From positions 496,001 to 560,000 of the forward strand of contig NC_007577.1 in the NCBI RefSeq assembly GCF_000012645.1: DNA of 64,000 nt, in the 5' to 3' direction. Under the pieces are notes generated by a model. It was not told the origin of the DNA. It worked only from the letters and a program-made list of their open reading frames with translations, and searched no databases. Source of the stretch: Prochlorococcus marinus str. MIT 9312. GTDB taxonomy: Bacteria > Cyanobacteriota > Cyanobacteriia > PCC-6307 > Cyanobiaceae. How positions within the stretch are numbered: position 1 is the stretch's first letter; every line of letters begins with the position of its first letter. The translations under genes and the position numbers were made by a program. Below are positions 38,391 to 47,608 of this stretch, piece after piece.

Positions 38391-38747
38391 TTAAGATTCT
38401 TCAGTAGGTAATAATCTTATTTGTTTTCTTCCAAGCTTAATTTCAAATTCATCACCTGCTTTTAAATCTAAAAGTGCTGTATATGCTTTCCCAATCAAAA
38501 GATTTCCGTTCCCTTGAACTGTAGCTATATAACTTAGCTTTCTTCCTCCTTTGCCAATTCCTGCAACTCCAGAGTCACCAAGATTAACTCCTTTTGCTTC
38601 TAGTAATGCTTCATAAAATGCGGTGAAATTTAGGCGTTCACCCCCATTTTTCTTGGTGGAAACATATCCACAAGCTCGAACAATGTCAGACTTGCTAACA
38701 TCACCAAGCTCTTTAACTTTTGCAAGAAGATCACTACCAGTTAGCAT
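38391..38747 (-). CDS. AbrB-family transcriptional regulator (cyAbrB)
   Basis: A 118-residue cyanobacterial AbrB-like protein. The N-terminal helical part (LTGSDLLAKVKELGDVSKSD) precedes a C-terminal swapped-hairpin DNA-binding segment from about residue 65 (GGRKLSYIATVQGNGNLLIG ... ALDLKAGDEFEIKLGRKQIRL). cyAbrB proteins act as global regulators of carbon and nitrogen genes in cyanobacteria, including carbon-concentrating functions. Targets here cannot be told from sequence. Divergent from the YciI gene with a 98-bp spacer. Confidence 0.9.
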   Translation of the reverse strand: MLTGSDLLAKVKELGDVSKSDIVRACGYVSTKKNGGERLNFTAFYEALLEAKGVNLGDSGVAGIGKGGRKLSYIATVQGNGNLLIGKAYTALLDLKAGDEFEIKLGRKQIRLLPTEES

Positions 38748-38845
38748 AATTAATTAAAAGAAAGTTCTTCTTAAATAAGATAGCAATTTGTGTGTAATCT
38801 ATGCAATTATTTAGTATATATTTATTCTATTATTTATCTTTAAAA

Positions 38846-39115
38846 ATGGAAAAGTTTGTAGTTTTTGGAAAGTACTGTGAAGATGCAATCATAAAAAGGG
38901 CCCCATTTCGTGAACAACATCTTAATAGACTTAAAAACTTAAAAGATCGCGATATTTTAGTTACTTTAGGACCAACAAAATGTACAAAATATTTGTTTGG
39001 TATTTTTAATGCTAATAATACAGATCAATTAAGAGATCTAATTGAGGAAGATATATATTGGGAAAAAGGTATTTGGATTAATTTTGAAATTTATCCCTGG
39101 GTTCAAGCTTTTTAA
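38846..39115 (+). CDS. YciI-like protein
   Basis: An 89-residue protein from the ATG at 38846 (MEKFVVFGKYCEDAIIKRAPF). YciI domains are small dimeric ferredoxin-like folds often annotated as possible enzymes. The conserved pattern R..HL..L, G.L...GP (here LVTLGPT) and DP-type lid (EEDIYWEKGIW) is recognisable. Exact function unknown. An in-frame ATG at 38801 adds 15 hydrophobic residues and lies in promoter-like sequence, so I rejected it. Confidence 0.8.
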   Translation: MEKFVVFGKYCEDAIIKRAPFREQHLNRLKNLKDRDILVTLGPTKCTKYLFGIFNANNTDQLRDLIEEDIYWEKGIWINFEIYPWVQAF

Positions 39116-39346
39116 ATAGAATTTATAATATTTTTTAGTATTTGATATTATTTATTAAAGTAAAATTTATTTAAAAGAAAATATATAAAAATATTTTTTA
39201 TTAATAATTTAATTTTTGATTATGTATAGAAATTAAAGCGATATTTATTTTAAAAGGTTGGTTTTTAAGAGTGATATATTTCTATGAAAACTCTTAGTGA
39301 AGTTTGAATATTATTTCTTATTAAAATAGAATGTTTTAAAAAATAT
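39116..39346. other. AT-rich intergenic region between convergent genes
   Basis: 231 bp of very AT-rich sequence between the YciI gene and the small HTH gene, which face each other. I see only short A/T runs and no gene or strong hairpin. Confidence 0.5.
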
Positions 39347-39667
39347 TTATTTACTAGTGTCTTGATTTATCTGATTTACTAAAGAGTCGATATCTAATTG
39401 GTTATATGGTGGTGTTTGTTTTGTCTCTTGGTAATCATTTTTTATATTGTTTAACCAATTTTGTTCAATCTTTATGAGATTCTTTGCAATGTTGAACATA
39501 CCGCCTTTTTTATATAATTCTTTAATTTTAAGAATAATCTCAGAGGTTCTGCTCGATTTAATATTTAATTCATTTGCTAAATCTTTTTGGTTAAATCCAT
39601 GAGATTTTAACCAATCTTTAATAAAGGAGACGAGTTCTTTTTCTTCCTGTTGAGATAATCTACTCAT
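39347..39667 (-). CDS. Small helix-turn-helix protein, third gene of the sigma factor group
   Basis: A 106-residue protein with a probable HTH at about 22-48 (HGFNQKDLANELNIKSSRTSEI), similar to XRE-type or replication-regulator HTH domains. Later residues are charged and include a C-terminal Q/N-rich tail. I do not recognise a named family. Its ATG directly abuts the TGA of the DUF1232 gene (0 bp), and that gene follows the sigma factor by 37 bp, so the three are likely one transcript. A DNA-binding role is inferred. Confidence 0.72.
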   Translation of the reverse strand: MSRLSQQEEKELVSFIKDWLKSHGFNQKDLANELNIKSSRTSEIILKIKELYKKGGMFNIAKNLIKIEQNWLNNIKNDYQETKQTPPYNQLDIDSLVNQINQDTSK

Positions 39668-40036
39668 TCAATAAAAAGGGAATAACTTATTAAGCTTAAT
39701 CTCTGCTCTTGCTCTTATTGAAGGAGTCATATATTTGCTCCATATACTAAGTACTGCTGTGAGGGCTACAAAATCATCACTAAAACCAACTAATGGCATA
39801 AAGTCAGGGAAAAGGTCAAATGGCATAATTAAATAGGCGAGAGCAGCCATTAATGAAACTCTTACTTGTGCTGGAGTGTAAGGATCTATAGCCATCTCCA
39901 AAACTTCTAAGGCAGGCTTGGCAATTGTTCTTCCTGCTTTAATAAGAATCTTGATAATGATATTTTCATCAAATGTTGAACTTTCTAAAACTTCAGCATC
40001 ATAAATTTTTTCTTGGTTTTTGTAATTCTCTTTCAT
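39668..40036 (-). CDS. DUF1232 (YkvA-like) membrane protein
   Basis: A 122-residue protein. The family core lies at about 60-100, with AYLIMPFDLFPDFMPLVGFSDD, the typical P.D..PD..P..G..DD pattern, followed by a hydrophobic stretch (VALTAVLSIW). DUF1232 proteins are short membrane-associated proteins of unknown function. It lies between the sigma factor and the small HTH gene on the same strand. Confidence 0.85.
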   Translation of the reverse strand: MKENYKNQEKIYDAEVLESSTFDENIIIKILIKAGRTIAKPALEVLEMAIDPYTPAQVRVSLMAALAYLIMPFDLFPDFMPLVGFSDDFVALTAVLSIWSKYMTPSIRARAEIKLNKLFPFY

Positions 40037-40073
40037 CGTTATAAATGAAATTTAAATATTTCTAATGATATTT

Positions 40074-40997
40074 TTAGCTAATGCTATCAACCAAGCCATT
40101 CTGTATTCCTGCTTTTCTAAGTTTTCTTAAAGCACGTTGAACAACCTGTCGGCAATATTCCCTGCTACAACTCATATGTCTTGCTACTTCAGCTAAAGTT
40201 CTCCACTCATTTGAACCGTCTAAACCAAATCTTAGGCTTACTATCTTTCTCTCTTTCTCAGTTAAATTTGCTTTATCTAATAACTTCCAAGCAGAGGCTG
40301 TCCTCTCAGCTAATTCGGCTAACTCCATTGGAGGAGTTTGATCACTTGGAAGAATATCAACTAGTTCAGAGGGATCAGACTTTGATTTAACAGTACCTTG
40401 GAGACTAACAGTGATGCTTCTTAATTCACAAGAAAGGAGTTCATCAATTTCCTCCTTAGTTATTTTTAATTCTTCAGCTAGCTCATCACTATTGGGTGTA
40501 ATACCTTTAAGTTGCATTAGCTTTGATTTAGCCGATCTTAATTTCGTGAGCTTTTCATTGATATTAACGGGTATCCTGATAGTCCTACTTTGAGTTGATA
40601 ATGCTCTATTTAATCCTTGCCTGATCCACCAATAAGCATAGGTGGAGAATCTGTGTCCCCTAGAGGGATCATATTTTTCGACAGCCCTTGTAAGGCCTAA
40701 TGTCCCCTCCTGAATCAAGTCCAGTAATTCTAGCCCTTTTCCTTGATATCTCTTGGCAAGGTTGACAACTAATCTTAGGTTGGCTGTGATCATCTCATTT
40801 TTGGCCTTTTCACCAATTTTGATCTTTTTTCTTTCAGCTTCGGAATATTCACAAGCAGGGCCTTTCCCACCTGCCTCTTGGCATCTATTAACAAGCACGA
40901 CCATTTCTTGGACTTTTCTGCCCATAGTGAGTTCTCTTTCGGGAGTCAAAAGTTGATGACGACCTATTTCACCAAGAAAATCGCTTAATGAACTCAC
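40074..40997 (-). CDS. Group 2 (non-essential type) RNA polymerase sigma factor
   Basis: A 307-residue sigma-70 factor. Region 1.2 (SLSDFLGEIGRHQLLTPERE), region 2 with NLRLVVNLAKRYQGKGLELLDLIQEG and GLTRAVEKYDPSRGHRFSTYAYWWIRQ, region 3, and region 4 with WRTLAEVARHMSCSREYCRQV are all present. The GTG start has GAGG about 7 nt upstream. Between 1.2 and 2.1 there is a short insert with two Cys (CQEAGGKGPACEYSEAERK, about 38-56). Without region 1.1 it is an alternative sigma of the cyanobacterial type II group. It heads a probable operon with DUF1232 and HTH genes. Confidence 0.95.
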   Translation of the reverse strand: MSSLSDFLGEIGRHQLLTPERELTMGRKVQEMVVLVNRCQEAGGKGPACEYSEAERKKIKIGEKAKNEMITANLRLVVNLAKRYQGKGLELLDLIQEGTLGLTRAVEKYDPSRGHRFSTYAYWWIRQGLNRALSTQSRTIRIPVNINEKLTKLRSAKSKLMQLKGITPNSDELAEELKITKEEIDELLSCELRSITVSLQGTVKSKSDPSELVDILPSDQTPPMELAELAERTASAWKLLDKANLTEKERKIVSLRFGLDGSNEWRTLAEVARHMSCSREYCRQVVQRALRKLRKAGIQNGLVDSIS

Positions 40998-41061
40998 GAT
41001 TTACCTCATTGTTGATATATTTAACTTATAGTTAATTCAGTAATAAGCCATACATGTAATA

Positions 41062-41082
41062 ATTAATTAATATTTAATTAAT
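41062..41082. repeat. AT-only palindrome between hisIE and the sigma factor gene
   Basis: ATTAATTAA-TAT-TTAATTAAT, perfect 9-bp arms, within a 161-bp spacer of nearly pure A/T. It may help end hisIE transcription or loosen DNA at the sigma promoter. Confidence 0.35.
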
Positions 41083-41158
41083 AATTATTATTTAGTTAAT
41101 TATTATTTTTTTCTCAAATTTTTATATTAATTAATCATAAATTATAAATTTAAATTAT

Positions 41159-41818
41159 TTAATTTTTTCTTCTTGATTCTAGAACAGCAAGTACATCTCT
41201 CCACTCAACCCCTTTGTGCATAAGGGCTACTTGCAGATGATAAATTAAATCAGCAGCTTCATTTGAGATTGAATCTTTATTATTATCTTTGCAAGCCATT
41301 ATAAATTCAGCGGATTCCTCCCCTATTTTTTTTAAAATAGTATTACTGCCTTTTTTTAATAAATGATTTGTGTAACTTTTGTCTGAAGGATTTATTGATC
41401 TTTCGTTAATGGTATGGAATAATTCAGAGCAAATATTTGAGAAGGGAGTTGTTTTTTTCTCTTTTTTATTATTTTGATTAATTTGAATTTCGTTGAAAAA
41501 ACAACTTTTTTCCCCAGTGTGACATGCTCCTGATCCATTTTGTTCAATCAAAAGAATTAGTGAATCATTATCGCAGTCGAATCTTATATCCTTAAGTATT
41601 TGAGTACTTCCACTTGTAGCTCCTTTTCTCCAGATTTCGGATCTTGATCTACTCCAGTAATGAACGTTATTGGTTTCAAGAGTCATTGTCAATGATTCTT
41701 TGTTCATCCAAGCAAGCATAAGAATTGATCCGTCAAGCCAATCTTGTGCTACTGCAGGGATTAATCCATAATTATCAAAGCTTAGATCTTCTATAGAGAA
41801 ATTAGTTGAATAAGTCAT
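41159..41818 (-). CDS. hisI: Bifunctional phosphoribosyl-AMP cyclohydrolase / phosphoribosyl-ATP pyrophosphatase
   Basis: A 219-residue HisIE fusion for the second and third steps of histidine synthesis. The HisI half (about 1-115) has LMLAWMNKESL, SRSEIWRKGATSGSTQ and the zinc segment GACHTGEKSCFF. The HisE half (about 130-219) has TNHLLKKG, EESAEFIMACKD and EAADLIYHLQVAL. Divergent from the PTPS-like gene with a 63-bp spacer. hisG is elsewhere in the window. Confidence 0.95.
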   Translation of the reverse strand: MTYSTNFSIEDLSFDNYGLIPAVAQDWLDGSILMLAWMNKESLTMTLETNNVHYWSRSRSEIWRKGATSGSTQILKDIRFDCDNDSLILLIEQNGSGACHTGEKSCFFNEIQINQNNKKEKKTTPFSNICSELFHTINERSINPSDKSYTNHLLKKGSNTILKKIGEESAEFIMACKDNNKDSISNEAADLIYHLQVALMHKGVEWRDVLAVLESRRKN

Positions 41819-41881
41819 TATGTTTGTTATGTTAAATCTTATTAATTATGTTTTATTGATAATTATACTAACAGTTAATTG

Positions 41882-42352
41882 ATGTATATTCCTTCTCTGA
41901 AATTTTCATGCAGTAAAAGTTACGAGGATTTTCCCTGTTCACATAGGCAATGGCGCCATGAAGGCCACTGTAGATTTGTTCATGGATATTCAAGATCATT
42001 CACCTTTTGGTTTACTGCAAAAAAATTAGACCTAAATGGTTTTGTTGTGGATTTTTCAAGTTTAAAGCCCCTTGAGAATAAACTAAAGCAGCAATTTGAC
42101 CATACTTTTTTGATAAATAAAGATGATCCTTTATTGAATTACTGGGAAAAATTACATGACTTAGATGCTTTAGATCTGAGAATTATGGATAATGTGGGAA
42201 TGGAGTTCACTTCTAAATTAATTTGGAGATGGGCTAATGAATACTTGCAGGATAAGGATAAGGGCAGAACATGTTGTTGGAAAACAGAATCAAAAGAAAA
42301 TAAATCTAATAAAGCAAGTTATGAGATGATTCCTGAGTGGTTCGAATCTTAG
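41882..42352 (+). CDS. 6-pyruvoyl-tetrahydropterin synthase / QueD-like protein
   Basis: About 156 residues from the ATG at 41882 (a TTG at 41879 precedes it). The PTPS fold is recognisable by HRQWRHEGHCRFVHGYSRSF and GFVVDFSSLKPL; H21 and H34 would be zinc ligands and C30 the catalytic Cys (C-x3-H). The usual HGH motif reads HGY here, so the third zinc ligand (residue 36) is Tyr or supplied by another His. It may make a queuosine precursor or another pterin; FolE upstream and FolB elsewhere supply the folate pathway. Confidence 0.8.
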   Translation: MYIPSLKFSCSKSYEDFPCSHRQWRHEGHCRFVHGYSRSFTFWFTAKKLDLNGFVVDFSSLKPLENKLKQQFDHTFLINKDDPLLNYWEKLHDLDALDLRIMDNVGMEFTSKLIWRWANEYLQDKDKGRTCCWKTESKENKSNKASYEMIPEWFES

Positions 42353-42401
42353 ATTAAAGTTGTTAAATTTCAAGTCTTATAAAATTCTTTAATTTAGATA
42401 T

Positions 42402-44984
42402 TTAATCAACAATTATCTCTCCATTAACCAGATAAATATTAACCTCTTTTTTATTAAGGTAATGATTATTCAATATATTGTTTGCAATTTTTGTCTCAAT
42501 TTGTTTCTGAATAATTCTTTTTAAAGGCCTTGCACCATAGGCATTGTCAAAACTATTTTGGACCAGTTGGTTAATTGCATCATCGGTAATTTTGAAGTTT
42601 AAATTTTTTTTGTTAAGTCTGTTTTCTAAATTTTGAAGCTGGATTTTTGAAATTTCTTTTATGTCATTTAATTCTAAATTATTAAAAATAACTATTTCAT
42701 CAAGTCGATTTAAAAACTCAGGCTTGAAAAATTTTTTAAGTTCAGTATCTACAACTTTTTTAATTTCATTTGTATCTTCTTTTCTAACTGATAAATCATT
42801 TATTGATTGACTTCCTAAATTGCTTGTAAGAACAATGATTGAATTCTTGAAATTGATTGTACGACCTTGACCATCCGTAATGATTCCATCATCAAGAACC
42901 TGTAAGAGAATATCTAAGATATCTTTGTGAGCTTTCTCTATTTCATCAAGAAGTATTAATGAATACGGATTTTTGCGCACAGCTTCAGTTAGTTGACCGC
43001 CTGATTCGAAACCTAAATATCCAGGAGGCGCACCTATGATTTTGCTAACTGAATGCTTTTCCATATATTCAGACATATCCAGTCTTGTAATTGAAGAATT
43101 TGAATCGAATATAATTTTTGCTGTTACTTTACTAAGCTCTGTTTTTCCAACTCCAGTTGGACCTAAAAAGAGGAAACTAGCTAATGGCTTGTTTGGATCA
43201 TTTAGACCAGTCCTTGATCTCTTAATGGAATCTGCAACTGCCCTAATTGCACTATCTTGACCAATAATTTTTTCTTTAAGGATCGACTCAAGGCTTAAAA
43301 GCTTATTTTTTTCCGACTGGTTTAAGTTCTGTACTGGAATAGAGGTCCACTTTGAGACAACTTCTGCAATATCATCAAAAGTTACTTCTTGCCTTAAAAG
43401 ACTCGTCTCTCCTTTTTTGTGAGAATTAACTAGAGACTCACTTTTTCCTTTCAATTTTTTTTGTAAAGAATTTAAAGTCCCAAATTCCAATTCTGCGGCT
43501 TTGTTCAGGTCGAAACTCCTTTTTGCCTGGTCTATTTGTAATTGAATGGATTCAATTTCTTCTTTTATGGTGCTAATCTCATCAATTTCATCTTTTTCTT
43601 TTTTCCATTGATCGCCTAATTCTGCCTGTCTATCTTTAAGTGATATAAGTTCATTATTAATTTTGTTTAATCTTTCTATAGAAAAATTATCTGTTTCTCT
43701 TTTTAAAGATAATTTTTCCATCTCAAACTGTAGAACTTTTCTATCAATTTCATCAATTTCTTCAGGTTTGGAAGTTATGATCATATTTAATCTTGAGGCT
43801 GCTTCATCGATTAGATCTATCGCTTTGTCAGGAAGAAATCTATCGTTAATATATCTTTCGCTAAGGGTGGCAGCTGCAACCAAAGCATTATCAGAAATTC
43901 TCACACTATGATGAACTTCGTATCTTTCTCTCAAGCCTCTTAATATTGATACAGTATCATCTATTGAAGGAGCATCAATTTTTATTTTCTGAAATCTTCG
44001 TTCTAAAGCAGGATCTTTTTCTATATTTTGTTTGTGTTCATTAATAGTTGTAGCACCAATGCATCTAAGTTCTCCTCTTGCAAGCATTGGTTTTAATAGG
44101 TTGCTTGCATCTAAAGAACCACCACTGGCGCCTGCACCAACTACTGTATGAATTTCATCAATAAAAAGAATGATCTTACCGTCTGATCCCTTGACTTTCT
44201 TTAGGACATTTTTTATTCTTTCTTCAAATTCTCCACGATATTTTGCTCCAGCTAAAAGTGAACCCATATCTAATGAAATTAGTTGCCTATTTTGTAGTGC
44301 AGAAGGTACATCGCCATTAATAATTCTTTGAGCCAACCCTTCCACTATGGCTGTTTTGCCAACCCCAGGTTCTCCAATAAGAACTGGATTATTTTTTGTT
44401 CTTCTACTCAATATTTGAATTGTTCTTCTAATTTCTTCATCCCTACCAATAACTGGATCTAAGATCCCATCCCTTGCTGATTGGGTTAGATCAATGCCAT
44501 ATTTATCTAAAGACTCATTAGAAGTACCAAAGTCATTTTTTACTGCTGGATCTGACTTCATTTTCTTTATAGTTTCAAGAAATTCCGGAATACCTTTTTG
44601 ATTTAAAATTTGAAATCCATATTTATTATCATAAGTGAAACCGTAAACTAAGTGTTCTGTTGATATCACTACATCATCAAAAGTATTTTTAATATCGTTC
44701 GCTTTTAAAAATATTTTGTAAAGAGTATCACCAATATATAAATTATCTTGTTTATTTTTCATTTTCGCCTTCGAATTTAATGAAGACATTATTTCTTTCT
44801 CAAACTCTTTGATATTTACATTATTTTTTTTTAAGATCTTTTTTGTAAGGTTGTCTTGTTTTATAAGAGCTAATAATAAATTGTCAGAGTCTACGTCTTG
44901 TTGGTGATTTTTATAAGCAATTTCTTTAGCAAAAATAAAACAGTTCCAAGCAGAATTTGAAAATTCGCTTGGAACTATTTTCAT
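42402..44984 (-). CDS. clpB: ClpB-type AAA+ chaperone/disaggregase
   Basis: An 860-residue Hsp100 protein that pulls apart aggregates with DnaK. The N-terminal domain (about 1-140) is followed by AAA-1 with Walker [11 protein letters not shown] and Walker [14 protein letters not shown], a coiled-coil middle domain (about 390-520) and AAA-2 with Walker [11 protein letters not shown]. There is no ClpP-docking IGF loop that I can see. Divergence from canonical ClpB in the N-domain suggests the second cyanobacterial copy (ClpB2-like). It lies downstream of petE in the same direction, with a hairpin between them. Start at the ATG 44984; a TTG adds one residue. Confidence 0.93.
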   Translation of the reverse strand: MKIVPSEFSNSAWNCFIFAKEIAYKNHQQDVDSDNLLLALIKQDNLTKKILKKNNVNIKEFEKEIMSSLNSKAKMKNKQDNLYIGDTLYKIFLKANDIKNTFDDVVISTEHLVYGFTYDNKYGFQILNQKGIPEFLETIKKMKSDPAVKNDFGTSNESLDKYGIDLTQSARDGILDPVIGRDEEIRRTIQILSRRTKNNPVLIGEPGVGKTAIVEGLAQRIINGDVPSALQNRQLISLDMGSLLAGAKYRGEFEERIKNVLKKVKGSDGKIILFIDEIHTVVGAGASGGSLDASNLLKPMLARGELRCIGATTINEHKQNIEKDPALERRFQKIKIDAPSIDDTVSILRGLRERYEVHHSVRISDNALVAAATLSERYINDRFLPDKAIDLIDEAASRLNMIITSKPEEIDEIDRKVLQFEMEKLSLKRETDNFSIERLNKINNELISLKDRQAELGDQWKKEKDEIDEISTIKEEIESIQLQIDQAKRSFDLNKAAELEFGTLNSLQKKLKGKSESLVNSHKKGETSLLRQEVTFDDIAEVVSKWTSIPVQNLNQSEKNKLLSLESILKEKIIGQDSAIRAVADSIKRSRTGLNDPNKPLASFLFLGPTGVGKTELSKVTAKIIFDSNSSITRLDMSEYMEKHSVSKIIGAPPGYLGFESGGQLTEAVRKNPYSLILLDEIEKAHKDILDILLQVLDDGIITDGQGRTINFKNSIIVLTSNLGSQSINDLSVRKEDTNEIKKVVDTELKKFFKPEFLNRLDEIVIFNNLELNDIKEISKIQLQNLENRLNKKNLNFKITDDAINQLVQNSFDNAYGARPLKRIIQKQIETKIANNILNNHYLNKKEVNIYLVNGEIIVD

Positions 44985-45005
44985 CAATCAAAATATTAGG
45001 TATGA

Positions 45006-45040
45006 CTCTAATAAGTATTAAAAATACTTAACTATTAGAG
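45006..45040 (-). terminator. Hairpin between petE and clpB
   Basis: Outer arms CTCTAA (45006-45011) and TTAGAG (45035-45040), inner arms TAAGTATT (45012-45019) and AATACTTA (45023-45030), 3-nt loop and a 4-nt bulge. It starts 3 bp after the petE stop. Without a clear U-tract it is a candidate terminator or mRNA-protecting stem. Confidence 0.5.
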
Positions 45041-45042
45041 AT

Positions 45043-45393
45043 TTATTCAACAATAACTTTACCTACCATTCCAGCCCCTCTGTGTGGCTCGCAATAGTAA
45101 TCATAAGTTCCTGAGGTATTAAATGTTTCTTCCCAAGACTCTCCTGGAGCAAACGCTAGGTCTGCATGACTTAACTCCTCATGTCCATCAAAAACAGCAT
45201 TGTGAGGGGCAAGTTTATTATTGACGAATTTAACTGTGTCCCCAGCACTAATGTTTACTGTACTTGGTTCAAATGCAAGCATTCCTGCATCCGTACCAAG
45301 TTTAACTTCTACAGTCTTAGCTGAAACTGATGAAATACCTAGGCCTAGAGTTAAAACTATTGCGAATAACCCTGCAAAGATTGAACGTAACAT
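45043..45393 (-). CDS. petE: Plastocyanin
   Basis: A 116-residue precursor. A signal peptide of ~25 residues ([20 protein letters not shown]... cut after SVSA) takes it to the thylakoid lumen. The mature protein is a cupredoxin that carries electrons from cytochrome b6f to photosystem I. Copper ligands are H64 (APHN), C101, H104 and M109 ([10 protein letters not shown]). It is a single gene with its own promoter, upstream of clpB, and is followed by a strong hairpin. Confidence 0.97.
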   Translation of the reverse strand: MLRSIFAGLFAIVLTLGLGISSVSAKTVEVKLGTDAGMLAFEPSTVNISAGDTVKFVNNKLAPHNAVFDGHEELSHADLAFAPGESWEETFNTSGTYDYYCEPHRGAGMVGKVIVE

Positions 45394-45452
45394 AATTAAA
45401 ATTTACTTATATACATATATTACAAGGCTTAGGGAACCTAACTGCGAGAGTT

Positions 45453-46436
45453 TTAATTGTTATTACAGCTTGGTAACTTTGATAGCCTTAAAATATCATT
45501 CAGTGTTTTAGCATGACTTTTAAGTTTGAAAGTCTCAGGATTAGTGATGGGGACATGATTAAAGTCGTATTTTTTGATACTGAAGCCATCCCATGGTGTA
45601 GTTTGGATGGGAAGAATTCTTAATAATGTTTTTAGAATTTTTTTTGAAAGGGGTATTGCAAAATATCTCTTCATCTTATTCCTTTTTAAAAGTGTAATTA
45701 TGGCCTCGTCAATTGAAATAAATCTCTGACCTAGAACAAATTTTCTAAAACCTTTGTATTGCTCTTCTTTATGATTTTTAATTAGAAAACCACAAATTTG
45801 AGCAATATCATTTGCGTGTATAAAATGAAATTTGGAATCAAGTTTTAAAAATCTTGCTATCCAAAGCCATTTCCCAATTTCTTTCAATCCACTAGTTAAA
45901 TAGCTAACAGGGAATTTACTTTTTATGCCAAGACTTCCTCCAAAAACCAAGGTAGGGAAAACAGCAAATGTTTTTTCTGCGAATGAGCTTTCTCTAAGTC
46001 TCTGGAAACATTCATATTTTGTTTGTATGTATTCTGTTCCATAAACTAATGACTCTCTCATTAATTCTGTGTTTTTATCAAGAATGCTTGCTGTTGAAAA
46101 ATAAATAATCTTTTCTAGCTTTTTAATATCAAGCATTTCAAGTAATTCTTCGAAAGCTTTAATATTTACCTCATAAGCTCTTCTTGGATCTCCCCAAGCT
46201 GTAGCAGTATGTATTAGATAATTAATTTGACTAATTTCCTTTTTATATCTATTTGATTCTCTAATATCGCACACTATCAACTTGACTTTTTTATTTTCTT
46301 GAATAGCAATTGGTAACTTACTTTTATCTCTTACCATGAGATAAAGCTTGAATTTTGTATTTTTTAAAAACCAATCAACTAAATATTGGCCAACACATCC
46401 ATTCGCACCTGTTATTAATAAGTTTTTATATGCCAA
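45453..46436 (-). CDS. NAD-dependent epimerase/dehydratase (extended SDR)
   Basis: A 327-residue extended SDR. The nucleotide site TGANGCVG is at about 9-16. The catalytic tyrosine lies in YGTEYIQTKYECF with the YxxxK pattern. STASI supplies the Ser/Thr. C-terminal ~130 residues are the substrate lid. It probably modifies a nucleotide sugar or a related substrate, identity unknown. The start is a TTG, since no ATG precedes the Rossmann motif. It follows hemE by 8 bp on the same strand and is likely co-transcribed. Confidence 0.82.
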   Translation of the reverse strand: MAYKNLLITGANGCVGQYLVDWFLKNTKFKLYLMVRDKSKLPIAIQENKKVKLIVCDIRESNRYKKEISQINYLIHTATAWGDPRRAYEVNIKAFEELLEMLDIKKLEKIIYFSTASILDKNTELMRESLVYGTEYIQTKYECFQRLRESSFAEKTFAVFPTLVFGGSLGIKSKFPVSYLTSGLKEIGKWLWIARFLKLDSKFHFIHANDIAQICGFLIKNHKEEQYKGFRKFVLGQRFISIDEAIITLLKRNKMKRYFAIPLSKKILKTLLRILPIQTTPWDGFSIKKYDFNHVPITNPETFKLKSHAKTLNDILRLSKLPSCNNN

Positions 46437-46444
46437 GACTTTGT

Positions 46445-47485
46445 CTAGTAAGTTAGTTTTTTCCCATGCTCAAAAAATGTTTGAGCATTTTCTTCTGGAG
46501 TGCCAGGTAAAATCCCATGACCTAAATTAAGAATATATTTCCTATCTTTAATTTTATTAAAGGTATCATCGATCCTTTCTTTTATTGATTCTTTATTTCC
46601 AAATAAAATGCCAGGGTCAACATTACCTTGGATGCCTATCTCATCAGGGATTCTTTTACAAGCCTCTTCAATATCTACTGTCCAGTCTAATGAAATTATA
46701 TCTACCCCAGTTTTTGCCATTCTTTCTATTACGCCTGCACTTCCTGAAATATAGAGAATAACAGGTGTGTCAGGGTACTCCTCTTTTACAATGTCAACAA
46801 CTTTTTTTTGATAAGGCCCAGCAAAGATATCATAATCTTGTGGGCTTAGTTGACCTGCCCATGAATCAAAAATTTGTACTACTTGCGCTCCAGATTTTAT
46901 TTGAAATTTAAGATATTCACCAATAGATTTTGCAAAATGATCAAGAAGTTTGTGAAGTAAATCTGGTTCTTTAAAAGCCATTGATTTTATTAAAGAATAG
47001 TTTTTACTGCTTTTACCTTCAACTACATATGCAGCCAGGGTCCAAGGTGCACCAACAAAACCTAAAACTGTTGCCTCATTATTTACATCTTTTTTTAGTG
47101 AAGATAGAACTTGCCCAACAAAACTTAAACTCTCACTTGGATTTAATTCTTTTAAACTTTCTATCTGGCTAAGAGTTCTTATTGGGTCCTCAATTATTGG
47201 ACCTTTACTTTCTATGATCTCAAAATTTATACCCATTCCTGGAAGAGGTGTGAGAATATCTGAAAAAAGGATCACACCATCCGGTTTGAAAGCATGAAAA
47301 GGCTGCATTGATATCTCATATGATAGTTCTGGATTTTCAGACCTCTCTCTAAAGCTTGGGTAACGCTCCCTTAAATCTCTATAGATTTTCATATATCTTC
47401 CTGCTTGCCTCATCATCCATACTGGAGGTCTAGTTACTTTTTTACCTAATGCGGCAGAAAGTAGTAGTGGTAAATTTTCACCCAT
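46445..47485 (-). CDS. hemE: Uroporphyrinogen decarboxylase
   Basis: A 346-residue enzyme that decarboxylates uroporphyrinogen III to coproporphyrinogen III, a shared step of haem and chlorophyll synthesis. [13 protein letters not shown] near the N-terminus is the signature, with [28 protein letters not shown] and the C-terminal [13 protein letters not shown]. It is 123 bp after glgB and 8 bp before an epimerase gene. Confidence 0.97.
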   Translation of the reverse strand: MGENLPLLLSAALGKKVTRPPVWMMRQAGRYMKIYRDLRERYPSFRERSENPELSYEISMQPFHAFKPDGVILFSDILTPLPGMGINFEIIESKGPIIEDPIRTLSQIESLKELNPSESLSFVGQVLSSLKKDVNNEATVLGFVGAPWTLAAYVVEGKSSKNYSLIKSMAFKEPDLLHKLLDHFAKSIGEYLKFQIKSGAQVVQIFDSWAGQLSPQDYDIFAGPYQKKVVDIVKEEYPDTPVILYISGSAGVIERMAKTGVDIISLDWTVDIEEACKRIPDEIGIQGNVDPGILFGNKESIKERIDDTFNKIKDRKYILNLGHGILPGTPEENAQTFFEHGKKLTY

Positions 47486-47608
47486 TTTTCAATTCGATAT
47501 GTTTTTTTTAAAAAAAAATAAAATTCCAACTTAAAAATCTTACAATGCAAAGCAGATCAAAAGTGTTATATGAACATTTATATGAAGCAGTAAGTTAAAT
47601 GAGCCTTC

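Noticed and set aside
43036-43260. Plus-strand frames inside clpB (also 43663-43911)
   Set aside because: Antisense shadows of the conserved ClpB coding sequence without start signals or family resemblance.
47545-47598. 17-codon plus-strand ORF between glgB and hemE (MQSRSKVLYEHLYEAVS)
   Set aside because: No ribosome site, between two minus-strand genes, and contains a short TTATATGAA/TATATGAA repeat that can arise by chance in AT-rich DNA.
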